In this document: piece after piece, positions 36,648-44,877 of the stretch | How the letters are laid out: every line of letters begins with the position of its first letter | Numbering within the stretch: the stretch's first letter is position 1 | Source: Planctomycetota bacterium | Lineage (GTDB): Bacteria; Planctomycetota; Phycisphaerae; UBA1845; UTPLA1 | Assembly (NCBI GenBank): GCA_003576905.1 | Contig: QEVG01000023.1 | Span: forward strand, 16,809 to 80,808 | Length of the DNA stretch: 64,000 nucleotides | Reading direction: 5' to 3' | Made by a program: the position numbers and the translations under genes | The notes under the pieces: model-generated | The model's input: the letters and a program-made list of their open reading frames with translations, nothing else | Database searches by the model: none | What the model was told of the DNA's origin: nothing

Positions 36648-37463
36648 TCAATCGCCCCGCACCATCCGAATCAGTTCCGGAAGCACCTCCCCCGCCGGAC
36701 CTCGCAACCACAATTCGGCGCCGCTGTCTTCAACAGGATCGACCGCGATGAGCTTCGCCCCGGCCTCGCGGGCGATGACCGGCATCTCCGCGGCCGGCCA
36801 GACGCGCGCCGATGTCCCCACGATCAGCATCACGTCGCAATTCCCGGCGTCGAGCTGGGCGTGGCTCCAGTCCGGTTCGCGCAGCGATTCGCCAAACAGG
36901 ACGATACCCGGCCGATAAACCCTGCGCCCCGACCAACCCATGATCCGGCGCGCCGCCAGCAACATCCTCGGCAGCTTGAGCACACCCGACACGGCGCAGC
37001 GAATGCGCTCGCACGTATCAATCAATTCCCGTCGCGACACGCGCCACAGAAAACGCCCCTCGGCGCTTACCACGTCGAAAAGCGTTCCGTGAATCTCGCG
37101 CACCGTCGAGCTGCCCGCCTCCTGGTGCAGCTCGTCAATGTTCTGCGTGATCACCTTGACATCGAGAAAGCTCTCCAGTTCCGATATCGCCGCGTGGCCG
37201 CGCGACGGCGCGGCCTTCGCAATCGGCTCGACAAGGGCGATGACAAACTCCGCCACCCGCGCAGGCTCGCGCAGCGCGGTCTTCGTCAAGCCGCCCCATG
37301 TCGCAAACTGCTCGGGCGGAAACCTCTGCCAGAACCCCTCCTCGTCGCGAAACGTGGGAATCCCGCTTTCGGCCGACACCCCCGCGCCCGTGAACACCAC
37401 GACCCGCCGCGCCGAACCGATCCACGCGGCGGCACGCCGAGTTTCAGGTGAACAACCGGCCAT
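36648..37463 (-). CDS. Atypical Sir2-family NAD-dependent deacylase, zinc ligands missing
   Basis: 271 aa. The NAD site is intact: GAGVSAESGIPTFRD (26-40), TQNID (106-110), catalytic H125 in EIHG, PGIVLFGESL (186-194) and GTSARVWPAAEMP (216-228). The structural zinc module that normally follows the histidine, two CxxC pairs, is absent. The only cysteines in that span are C151 and C156. Such zinc-less sirtuins exist in some bacterial groups, so it may be active, but stability or substrate choice would differ. It starts 38 bases after the RlmL-like gene on the same strand. Confidence 0.85.
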   Translation of the reverse strand: MAGCSPETRRAAAWIGSARRVVVFTGAGVSAESGIPTFRDEEGFWQRFPPEQFATWGGLTKTALREPARVAEFVIALVEPIAKAAPSRGHAAISELESFLDVKVITQNIDELHQEAGSSTVREIHGTLFDVVSAEGRFLWRVSRRELIDTCERIRCAVSGVLKLPRMLLAARRIMGWSGRRVYRPGIVLFGESLREPDWSHAQLDAGNCDVMLIVGTSARVWPAAEMPVIAREAGAKLIAVDPVEDSGAELWLRGPAGEVLPELIRMVRGD

Positions 37464-37501
37464 GCGACAGCCCCGTTCGCACCGCGCTGCCCCGACCTCA
37501 T

Positions 37502-38671
37502 CTACGAGACCGGCGCATCCCGCGTTCCCGTGTACAACTCGTACTTCAGCAGTCGGCACTCGATCTTCGCGTTCCAGAACGGAATCTTCCGGCTCGTCCG
37601 AAGGCCCACCCTCTTCGCAAGCTCCTTGCTGCCCGTGAAGATGTACCCCGTGTAGCCCGGGCACTTCTGCTTGAAGAAATCGCCGATCCGCTTGTACGTC
37701 CGTTCCAGTGCCTCGCTGACGCCCAGCCGGAGGCCGTACTCCGGGTTCAGCACGACGATGCCCGGCCCGGACGGCACCGGGGTCTCGCCAAAGTCGCACA
37801 CCACGAACTCGATGAGGTGATCGACGCCGGCGGTCTTCGCGTTCTGCGTCGCGGCCGCCACGGCCTTCGGGTCGATGTCGGAGGCGATGATCTTCGCCGG
37901 AGCGTTCTTTCGCCGGCTCTTGCCCTCGTCCACGCGCATCCGCCTCCACGCCTCCGCGTCAAATCCCTTGACGTGCATCAGCCCGTAATTGGACCGGAGC
38001 AGGCCGGGCGCGCGGCCCGTGGCGCTCAGCGCCGCCTCGATCGCCAGCGTCCCGCTGCCGCACATCGGATTCACGAACGGCACGCTCCCGTCGTAGCCCG
38101 TCGCCATGACGACGCCCGCTGCCAGAGTTTCCACCATCGGCGCCTTGAGCGGAATCTTTCGATACCCCCGGTCCGACAGCTTGGCGCCCGACGTGTTCAG
38201 AGAGACCGAACACTGGTCGTTCTTCCAATAGACATTTATGACGATCGCGTGCCGGTCCGGGCCGCTCTCCGGCCGCGCACCATATCGCTCCTCGATCCGA
38301 TCCACGATCGCGTCCTTCACCCGCTGATTGACGAACATCCAGTTGTCGATCGACGGGTGGTCCCCGCGCGAGTCGACGCAGACGTATTCATCGAGCGGCA
38401 CGATCTCCTCCCACGAAATCGCGATGCAGTTGGCGTACAGCTCCTCCGGCCCGCCGCAGGGAAACGCGCCGAGCAGATAGTGCACCGCGATTGCCGTCCG
38501 CAGGCGCAGGTTCAGCCGCATGCAGTCGCGCAGCGTGCCGGTCAGCGCGACCGTCGTGTCGTACGCCTCGTCCACCGTGTAGCCGAGTTCGATCACCTCG
38601 TGCTGAAGGAACTCCACCAAGCCGGGCGCGGTCGTGATGCGAATCGAATTGGGCTTGTCGATCTCAAGCAC
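37502..38671 (-). CDS. RlmL/THUMP-type rRNA guanine N2-methyltransferase
   Basis: 389 aa. Residues 1-165 have the THUMP plus ferredoxin-like RNA-binding half. The methyltransferase half has NPMCGSGTLAIEAA (201-214), the acidic SDID (264-267) and NPEYG (309-313), where most members have NPPYG. COG0116-type enzymes methylate N2 of guanine in 23S rRNA (position 2445 in E. coli). The single substitution in the catalytic motif is unusual but similar changes occur in active homologues. The downstream neighbour is the sirtuin, probably co-transcribed. Confidence 0.85.
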   Translation of the reverse strand: MLEIDKPNSIRITTAPGLVEFLQHEVIELGYTVDEAYDTTVALTGTLRDCMRLNLRLRTAIAVHYLLGAFPCGGPEELYANCIAISWEEIVPLDEYVCVDSRGDHPSIDNWMFVNQRVKDAIVDRIEERYGARPESGPDRHAIVINVYWKNDQCSVSLNTSGAKLSDRGYRKIPLKAPMVETLAAGVVMATGYDGSVPFVNPMCGSGTLAIEAALSATGRAPGLLRSNYGLMHVKGFDAEAWRRMRVDEGKSRRKNAPAKIIASDIDPKAVAAATQNAKTAGVDHLIEFVVCDFGETPVPSGPGIVVLNPEYGLRLGVSEALERTYKRIGDFFKQKCPGYTGYIFTGSKELAKRVGLRTSRKIPFWNAKIECRLLKYELYTGTRDAPVS

Positions 38672-38797
38672 GCGGGGAGTATAGCGAATCGCGGCGCTCC
38701 CTTCGCCGGAACAAGGCCGATAATCGCGACACGCACGAAAGCCGCCGCACGCACCGCCGGGCGGTACAATCCTCGCCGCCGCTTATTACTCAAGTTG

Positions 38798-38826
38798 TTG
38801 TTCGGGCCGGGTCGTTTTACTAGAAT
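38798..38826 (+). promoter_or_regulatory. Promoter candidate for the methyltransferase gene
   Basis: TTGTTC (38798-38803), a 17-base spacer, TAGAAT (38821-38826), 36 bases before the ATG at 38863. Confidence 0.45.
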
Positions 38827-38862
38827 CGCCGGCAACACGGCGGCGGACAGGGAAGAATCTCC

Positions 38863-39729
38863 ATGCTCGGCGAGAAGATCGACTACATGCTCCTACGGCC
38901 CTTTGTCCACGCGCGCAACCGCGCCACGGAGGCCGAACTCGACGAGCGCGCCCGCCACTCCACCTTCACCCTTGCCGATGCCCGGACACACCTGCAAAAG
39001 GTCATCCACACCTATTTCAACGGGAAGCTCAAGATCGACCCGAGCGTGAGCTATCTCGACATCGGCTGCGGCATGGGCCGCCTGTCCATCGCCCTCGCCG
39101 ACGCCGGCGCCCGCGATGTCACCGGCGTCGATGTCGTCCCGAGGCACGTCGACGAGGCACGAAACCTCGCCGAGCGGCTCCTGCCCGACAACCGTCCGCG
39201 CTTCGAGTGCGCCGACATCAACCAGTGGCAGACGGACCGCACTTTCGACGTGATCTTCGGCCTGGGCTTCATGGAGCACGTGAACGAGCCGGACCGCATC
39301 CTTGCCAGCCTGCCCCGGCTCATGAAGCCCGGCGGCGTCGCCTGCATGAGCTTCGAACCGTTTCAGTCGCCCACCGGCGACCACCTGAACGCCTTCTTCC
39401 GCGTCCTCATCCCCTGGCGCGGGCTCATCTTTTCCGAAAAGGCCCTGATGCGGCTGCGGCGTGAGTATTTTCGCCCGACCGACCCGGCCGAGCGCTTCAA
39501 GGACATCGTCGGCGGCCTGAACCAGATGAAGTACCAGGAGTGGCTCAAGTACATCCGCGATGCCGGCCTGCGCATCGACTACCAGAACGTCAACCCGCAG
39601 CTCCGGCGCTACCAGCCGCTCGGGATCATCTCCGACGTGATTACAAAAGTCCCCCGGCTGGGCTGGTATTTCCAGATGCTCGTCTACGTCATGCTCCGCA
39701 AGATCGACGATCCGACGACCGTGCGGTAA
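38863..39729 (+). CDS. SAM-dependent methyltransferase, class I
   Basis: 288 aa. The ATG is preceded by GGGAAGAA. Motif I is YLDIGCGMGR (64-73), the acidic residue is in VTGVDVVPRHV, and VIFGLGFMEHVNEPDRIL with MKPGGVACMSF match motifs post-II and III. A C-terminal helical region (180-288) is probably a substrate domain; lipid or quinone-type substrates are common for proteins of this length, but this is a guess. It is convergent with the DUF4276 gene downstream. Confidence 0.85.
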   Translation: MLGEKIDYMLLRPFVHARNRATEAELDERARHSTFTLADARTHLQKVIHTYFNGKLKIDPSVSYLDIGCGMGRLSIALADAGARDVTGVDVVPRHVDEARNLAERLLPDNRPRFECADINQWQTDRTFDVIFGLGFMEHVNEPDRILASLPRLMKPGGVACMSFEPFQSPTGDHLNAFFRVLIPWRGLIFSEKALMRLRREYFRPTDPAERFKDIVGGLNQMKYQEWLKYIRDAGLRIDYQNVNPQLRRYQPLGIISDVITKVPRLGWYFQMLVYVMLRKIDDPTTVR

Positions 39730-39810
39730 GCGCCGTATCCTCGGAAATCTCGTTCTCGTCAGGGAACTTGGAAGGCGCGCTCGCCTGATGCGATGTCTCT
39801 ACCACGTCCA

Positions 39811-40365
39811 TCATGGGGTCTGGGATTCGATCGATGCGGCTTGCTGAAACTCACGAACAACCGCCTGCAGCCGCCGAAAGGATCGTGAACGACGGGCCAG
39901 TAGCTCGATGCGCGCGTTTGCAATCAATCGCGGCTGATCTACGGCCTCGCTGTACTCGCCCCGCCGCTCTCGGATCAGCCCTTTGAGATCACCGGTGCAA
40001 TCCGCGTCTTCGATATCAAACTCCGAGTCGCCGCCTACAATCCAAGCTTCGAATTCTTTCACCGGAAGCACCACGCGACACATGGTCTGCGGCAATAATC
40101 TCGCGAGCCGCTGTTCCAGTTGAGGGCCGAGCCGGGCGGCACAATCCTCGTCCGCATCAATCATGAGCAGGACCGCCCCCGACATGGAAATATTCGAAGC
40201 CGCGATCCGAGCCGCCCTGTTCAGGTGCTCGTCGATAAGCAATCGGCTCCTTGGAAACCGCACGGGCCGCTTCACGTGCAATTCGGGCGCCAGCCTCCGC
40301 AGCAAAACCGGCAGGGCGGCAACGTCGCCATGCCCTTCAACGATTGGCGCAATTTCAAACGTCAT
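39811..40365 (-). CDS. DUF4276 / TOPRIM-like protein (partner of the OLD-like ATPase)
   Basis: 184 aa. The visible acidic motifs are VEGHGD (E10) in the first strand and MIDADED (D70, D72), the E...DxD pattern of TOPRIM catalytic sites. KEFEAWI (103-109) is a further conserved DUF4276 element. The start overlaps the ATPase stop as ATGA, so the two are translationally coupled. Across bacteria, DUF4276 genes usually follow AAA_15/AAA_21 ATPases, like the OLD/Gabija/PARIS type pairs of phage defence. A nuclease role is an inference from the motif; no direct proof is in the sequence. Confidence 0.85.
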   Translation of the reverse strand: MTFEIAPIVEGHGDVAALPVLLRRLAPELHVKRPVRFPRSRLLIDEHLNRAARIAASNISMSGAVLLMIDADEDCAARLGPQLEQRLARLLPQTMCRVVLPVKEFEAWIVGGDSEFDIEDADCTGDLKGLIRERRGEYSEAVDQPRLIANARIELLARRSRSFRRLQAVVREFQQAASIESQTP

Positions 40366-41591
40366 GCAAGGGATGCCCAGAGCGTGCCCTCGGACTCGCG
40401 TTGCTTCCGAAGATCGTCCGGATCCGGCTCCAACTGATCAAGCCGGAGCAGTTCACCTGCGGTCGATAAGAGCTTCTTTAGAAGGTCACCCTTTGCGGGA
40501 CTGAGCTTTCCGACGACGGTGCGCCCTTTTTCCAAAAGAACCGGCCGGATCATCTCCGCCGTAACACCCGGATGATCGAGCAGATCGGGACTATGGCACG
40601 TGATGATAAGCTGCGTTGACCGGGATCCCTCGGACAGAGCGTCCATCAAGGCGGCCGCGGCGGCAGGGTGAAGCGCCGTTTCCGGTTCTTCAATACCAAT
40701 GAGCGTCGGACCGCCTTCCCCCGCCCCGCGAGCTGAGACCAGGGAGACAAGGATTCCCAGCGCGCGGATCGTTCCATCCGACAACGCGATCGCATCGAAG
40801 TTCGAGTTTCGGGTGCCCTCGGGTATATCAAGCTCCTGTGCCACCTCAATCGTCTCAAGCGCGCCAGCCTGTTTGTGCGAAATACGCGTGATGGCGACTC
40901 CGATCGCCTGAACATACTCCTTCACACGATCGAGCAGCTTGGGGGACGATGCTTGAAGCTGCTTGATCACGCTGGCCAGATTCCGACCGTCATGGACCAG
41001 GAGTTCGCCAGGCTCAGGCCGCTGCGGATATTTCATCGCCTCCGGATTGAGGTTGAGAAATGTCATTCGTGTAAGGATGTCGAATACGGGGCGGAATTCA
41101 GGGCTGCCAGACGCGGCGACCAGGTACAACCGATCTTCTGAGACCGCCGGCCCCGCCGCTTTCGGTGTCCACGCGAGGAGCTCGCCCCGTTCGAGTCTGA
41201 AGCAGTGTCGGTCGCCGTCCTTTGCACCGACGACCTCGCAAAACTCATGGTCGACGCGAAACCCTCTCCCATGAACCGCCGCTATCGAAAAGGCGTACCT
41301 CGCGCTCCGATGGTTGGGCAGTTCAAGGTCTATCGCTACGCCCGGGTGAGTGGGTCGGCCGCCCAGGGATTTGCGTCGAACCTGGTCGATGCCGCCTCGT
41401 TCGCGGATCGCGTACTCAAGCGTGTTTCGAAGCGCATCCGCAACGAATCTCAAAGCGTCGATCAGATTGCTCTTTCCGACTCCATTACGGCCGACAAGAA
41501 TGGTAATGGGGCCAAGCTCAATGTCGCAACTGGCGATGCTCTTGTATTGGCGAAGCGCGAGCCGAGTTATCCGCCGACCATTGTGATTCAT
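40362..41591 (-). CDS. AAA_21/OLD-like ATPase (putative defence module)
   Basis: 409 aa SMC/ABC-like ATPase. Walker A is GRNGVGKS (34-41), the signature motif is LSDGT (270-274), Walker B is LIGIEEPE (298-305) and the switch histidine is in TCHSPDLLD (331-339). The middle (60-200) is a divergent insertion as in RecF/OLD-type ATPases. It lacks its own nuclease domain, which is supplied by the coupled DUF4276 partner. The two-gene unit lies on its own between a methyltransferase gene and sucC, with no integrase, transposase or tRNA nearby. Confidence 0.88.
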   Translation of the reverse strand: MNHNGRRITRLALRQYKSIASCDIELGPITILVGRNGVGKSNLIDALRFVADALRNTLEYAIRERGGIDQVRRKSLGGRPTHPGVAIDLELPNHRSARYAFSIAAVHGRGFRVDHEFCEVVGAKDGDRHCFRLERGELLAWTPKAAGPAVSEDRLYLVAASGSPEFRPVFDILTRMTFLNLNPEAMKYPQRPEPGELLVHDGRNLASVIKQLQASSPKLLDRVKEYVQAIGVAITRISHKQAGALETIEVAQELDIPEGTRNSNFDAIALSDGTIRALGILVSLVSARGAGEGGPTLIGIEEPETALHPAAAAALMDALSEGSRSTQLIITCHSPDLLDHPGVTAEMIRPVLLEKGRTVVGKLSPAKGDLLKKLLSTAGELLRLDQLEPDPDDLRKQRESEGTLWASLA

Positions 41592-41645
41592 GGCATGAAC
41601 CCGTAATGAGCCACGGACACCTTCTGGCGTATCCGCGGTCTCCCC

Positions 41646-42821
41646 TCACACCGCCGCGCATACCTTCTTCGCCGCGTCCGTCAGATCGCTCGCCGGAATG
41701 AGCTGCTTGATCGCCGCCTCCTTCAGCATCGCCCGCGCCTGTTCCACGTTCGTCCCCTCCAGGCGCACCACGACCGGCACCTTGAACCCGACCTCCTGCG
41801 CCGCGTGTATCAGCGCATCGGCAATCACGTCGCACTTCGCGATCCCCCCGAAAATGTTCACCAGGATCCCCTTCACCTTCGGGTCGCTCAGAATGATCCG
41901 AAACGCCTCCACCGCTCCGTCCTTCGTCACGCTCCCACCGACGTCCAGAAAGTTCGCCGGCTCGCCCCCGTGCAGCTTGATGATGTCCATCGTCGCCATC
42001 GCCAGGCCCGCCCCGTTCACCAGGCAGCCGATGTTTCCGTCCAGCGCGATGTAGTTCAGGTTGTGTTCCGACGCCCGGATTTCGTTCGGGTTCTCCTCCG
42101 CCGGATCGAACATCGCCTGCACGTCCGCATGGCGGAAAAGCGCGTTATCATCAAAGCTGAACTTCGCGTCGATCGCCAGGATCTCACCCGGCGCGCCGCC
42201 CTTGTCCTTGGTCAGCACCAGCGGGTTGATCTCCGCCAGACTGCAATCCTTCTCGATGAAGATCTTCGCAAGCGTCTCCATCGTCTTCGCCGCCTGCTTC
42301 GCCGGCTCGCCCGACAGGCCCAGCGCCGTCGTCAGCCGACGCACCTGGTACGCCTGCAACCCCAGGTGCGGGTGCAGCCATTCCTTCACGATCGCGTCCG
42401 GGTTCCGCGCCGCAACCTCCTCGATTTCGACGCCGCCCTCCTTCGATACCATCATGACCGGGCATCCCTTCGCCCGGTCCAGCACCATGCCGACGTAGTA
42501 TTCCTTCTCGATGTCCACCGCCGGCGCGAGCAGCAGCTTCTTCACCCTGACTCCGCTCGGCCCGGTCTGCTTCGAGACCATCGGCTCGGCCAGCATCCGC
42601 CGGCAGTTCTTCTCGATCTCCGCCGGGTTATCCGACAGGATGACATACCCCGCCTTCCCCCGGCCGCCGGCATGCACCTGCGCCTTGACCACCAGCATGC
42701 CGCCGCCCAGCGCCTTGATCGCCGCCCCCGCCTGTTCGGCTCGATCAATTACCTCAAACTTCGGCACCGGCGCGCCGTGCGCCTGCAAGAGCTGTCGTGC
42801 CTGATACTCGTGAACTTTCAT
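41646..42821 (-). CDS. sucC: Succinate-CoA ligase, beta subunit
   Basis: 391 aa. The ATG is preceded by a GGGAGA element. It starts [20 protein letters not shown], the family N-terminus, with an ATP-grasp domain (about 1-235) including [17 protein letters not shown], and a CoA-ligase domain with [12 protein letters not shown] (near 320). It makes succinyl-CoA and ATP/GTP interconvert in the TCA cycle. The alpha subunit (sucD), which is usually directly downstream, is not here: the next gene on that strand is the OLD-like ATPase. gltA is divergent, 238 bases away. Confidence 0.93.
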   Translation of the reverse strand: MKVHEYQARQLLQAHGAPVPKFEVIDRAEQAGAAIKALGGGMLVVKAQVHAGGRGKAGYVILSDNPAEIEKNCRRMLAEPMVSKQTGPSGVRVKKLLLAPAVDIEKEYYVGMVLDRAKGCPVMMVSKEGGVEIEEVAARNPDAIVKEWLHPHLGLQAYQVRRLTTALGLSGEPAKQAAKTMETLAKIFIEKDCSLAEINPLVLTKDKGGAPGEILAIDAKFSFDDNALFRHADVQAMFDPAEENPNEIRASEHNLNYIALDGNIGCLVNGAGLAMATMDIIKLHGGEPANFLDVGGSVTKDGAVEAFRIILSDPKVKGILVNIFGGIAKCDVIADALIHAAQEVGFKVPVVVRLEGTNVEQARAMLKEAAIKQLIPASDLTDAAKKVCAAV

Positions 42822-42982
42822 GTTGCCTGATCTCCCGTTGCCGAAGTCCACTCGCCCCGCGGCCGGCCTTCCGCGACACCCGACCGGGCGAAACAGTTTA
42901 GCGGAACTCGCCCGATGCGTCAGTCCCCGCAATCCCATCGAAAGTGGCCGCTTTCGGCGTGTTTCACTGCCGGTCGTGCGTT

Positions 42983-43010
42983 TTGCGACCCCCGGAAATT
43001 GCCCTATACT
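42983..43010 (+). promoter_or_regulatory. Sigma70 promoter of gltA
   Basis: TTGCGA (42983-42988), a 16-base spacer, TATACT (43005-43010). It lies 50 bases before the ATG of gltA, in the divergent gap with sucC. Confidence 0.55.
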
Positions 43011-43059
43011 CCCTTCTGGACGACGACACCATGACTTCAGCGACACCGAGGTACGACCC

Positions 43060-44259
43060 ATGCCGAAATTCCTAGGCCGCATCGAATTCCCCTGCACCAT
43101 CGAACTGGGCCGCGGCCTCGAAGGCGCGATCACGAACGTCACCAGGATCGGCTATGTCAACGGCGAGGAAGGGCACCTCAACTACCGCGGCTACAGCATT
43201 GAAGACCTCTCCGACAACTGTTCCTATGAAGAAGTCGCCTACCTGCTCATCTTCGGAAAGCTCCCCAACCGCGCCGAACTGAACACGTTTCAGCTCCGCC
43301 TCCGAAAAAGCGGTGAACTTCCAGAGGAGATCATCAGGATCATCGAGACCCTCCCGCGCGACGCCCACCCCATGAACGTCCTCCAGACCGGCGTCGCCGC
43401 CTTCGGCTGCCTCGACAGGGACTCGCTCGAAGTAACCCGACACGTCAGCGACCCCGCCGCCGCCCTCGAGATCGAAACCGAAATCGCCATACGCATCATG
43501 GCCCGCACGCGAAGCATCGCGGCAGCTATCGCCCGCGCCCGAAAGGGCCAGGCCGTCCTCCAGCCCGATCCGAATCTCTCCTTCACCGGCAACTACCTCT
43601 ATCAGATGTCCGGCGAAAAACCGAGCCCCGTCACCGAGAAGCTGATGGACATTTGCCTCATCCTCCAGGCCGACCACGGAATGAACGCCTCCACGTTCAC
43701 CGCCGTCGTCACCCACAGCACCCTGTCGGACATGTACAGCACCATCGCCGCGGCCATCGGCTCCCTGCGCGGGCCGCTCCATGGCGGAGCCAACGAGGCG
43801 GCACTCGAGGAACTCGCCGCCATCGGCGGACCGGAAAAAGCCAAAGCCTGGGTCGCCGAAAAAATCGCCAAGGGCCAGAAGGTCATCGGCTTCGGCCACC
43901 GCGTCTACAAGGCCTATGACCCCCGGGCACTCGTTCTCAAGAAACATGCCGAAGCCCTGTGCAGGGAAAAGGGGATGGAGTCGCTCTATCGCACCGCCGT
44001 CGAAGTGGAAAACCTCTTCCTCGCCGAGATGAAGGCCAAGGGCAAGCCGATCTACCCGAACGTGGACTACTACAGCGGCATCGTCTACCACGCCCTCGGC
44101 TTCCCCACGCCGCTCTTCCCCGTCATCTTCGCCGTCTCCCGTACCGCCGGCTGGGCCGCCCGCGTGCTGGAGTACCTCCCCGAAAACCGCATCTTCCGCC
44201 CCCGCGCGGTCTACGACGGCCCCACGGACCTGAAGGTCGTCCCCATCGAAAAGCGCTGA
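43060..44259 (+). CDS. gltA: Citrate synthase
   Basis: 399 aa. The ATG at 43060 follows a GAGGT element. Catalytic and substrate residues are visible: H206 in ADHGMNAST, H241 in GPLHGGANE, H280 in GFGHRVYK and D336 in NVDYYSG. The overall sequence is the type II-like bacterial citrate synthase of about 400 aa, condensing acetyl-CoA with oxaloacetate. It sits divergent from sucC, so two TCA genes share one intergenic region and may be co-regulated. Confidence 0.95.
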   Translation: MPKFLGRIEFPCTIELGRGLEGAITNVTRIGYVNGEEGHLNYRGYSIEDLSDNCSYEEVAYLLIFGKLPNRAELNTFQLRLRKSGELPEEIIRIIETLPRDAHPMNVLQTGVAAFGCLDRDSLEVTRHVSDPAAALEIETEIAIRIMARTRSIAAAIARARKGQAVLQPDPNLSFTGNYLYQMSGEKPSPVTEKLMDICLILQADHGMNASTFTAVVTHSTLSDMYSTIAAAIGSLRGPLHGGANEAALEELAAIGGPEKAKAWVAEKIAKGQKVIGFGHRVYKAYDPRALVLKKHAEALCREKGMESLYRTAVEVENLFLAEMKAKGKPIYPNVDYYSGIVYHALGFPTPLFPVIFAVSRTAGWAARVLEYLPENRIFRPRAVYDGPTDLKVVPIEKR

Positions 44260-44877
44260 GCCGAGCCGCGCGGCAGCAATCGCCGGGACGTATTCTCCGC
44301 TGACGTTCCCCGCCTCCGCGAACGGGTCTATCTACTTATCTGCGGTCAGAGTCCTTATTGCCCGACTGGGGCTTCTCGCCCCGCCTTCATCCAGACACTT
44401 ATCTCTTGTCGATTGAATCGCAGGCCACCGCGCCGTAGTATCCGCTCCTGGCTCCCAGGGCATCGGCGAGCACGGTAGCTTCGGCGATGCGACGGCCGAC
44501 GAGGAGTGCGGGCAGTCTCCTGCATGGATTGCCCGACCAATGGCCGGAGCCCGCCGCCCACCTCCGATCCTACCCCGTCAAGACGAGTGCACCGACAGTT
44601 TGCTGATTCCCCCCTGGGGCTTCGCGCAAGGGAAGTGCCATGTCCAGGGCATCTCCGAGCGGGATCACCGTCACCCGTGTCTGGCCAGGTATTCCGCTGC
44701 TCGATGCGCGACAGATGGCCGTGTATTCAGCTCCTGAATATAGCATGCCGGTTATCCGTTCCGTGGTTACGCACACCGGTCAATCGTCTCGCAAAGGGAG
44801 GTGGTCTGCGCATCCGACATTCAAGAGCGAACGTTCTGACACTTCGAAGAATCGTTGTCAGTAGAAAGGGGATCAGC
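44260..44877. other. Long intergenic region before the BNR-repeat gene
   Basis: 618 bases. The reading frame of the next gene remains open up to 44506, but its amino acids look random there, so I regard it as non-coding. I see a small GGGGC-ttct-GCCCC-type hairpin near 44370 and no tRNA. Confidence 0.55.

Noticed and set aside
44506..44877. An upstream extension of the BNR-repeat gene to 44506
   Set aside because: The extra 124 residues look random, lack a signal peptide, and the ATG at 44878 has a ribosome binding site and gives a proper signal sequence.
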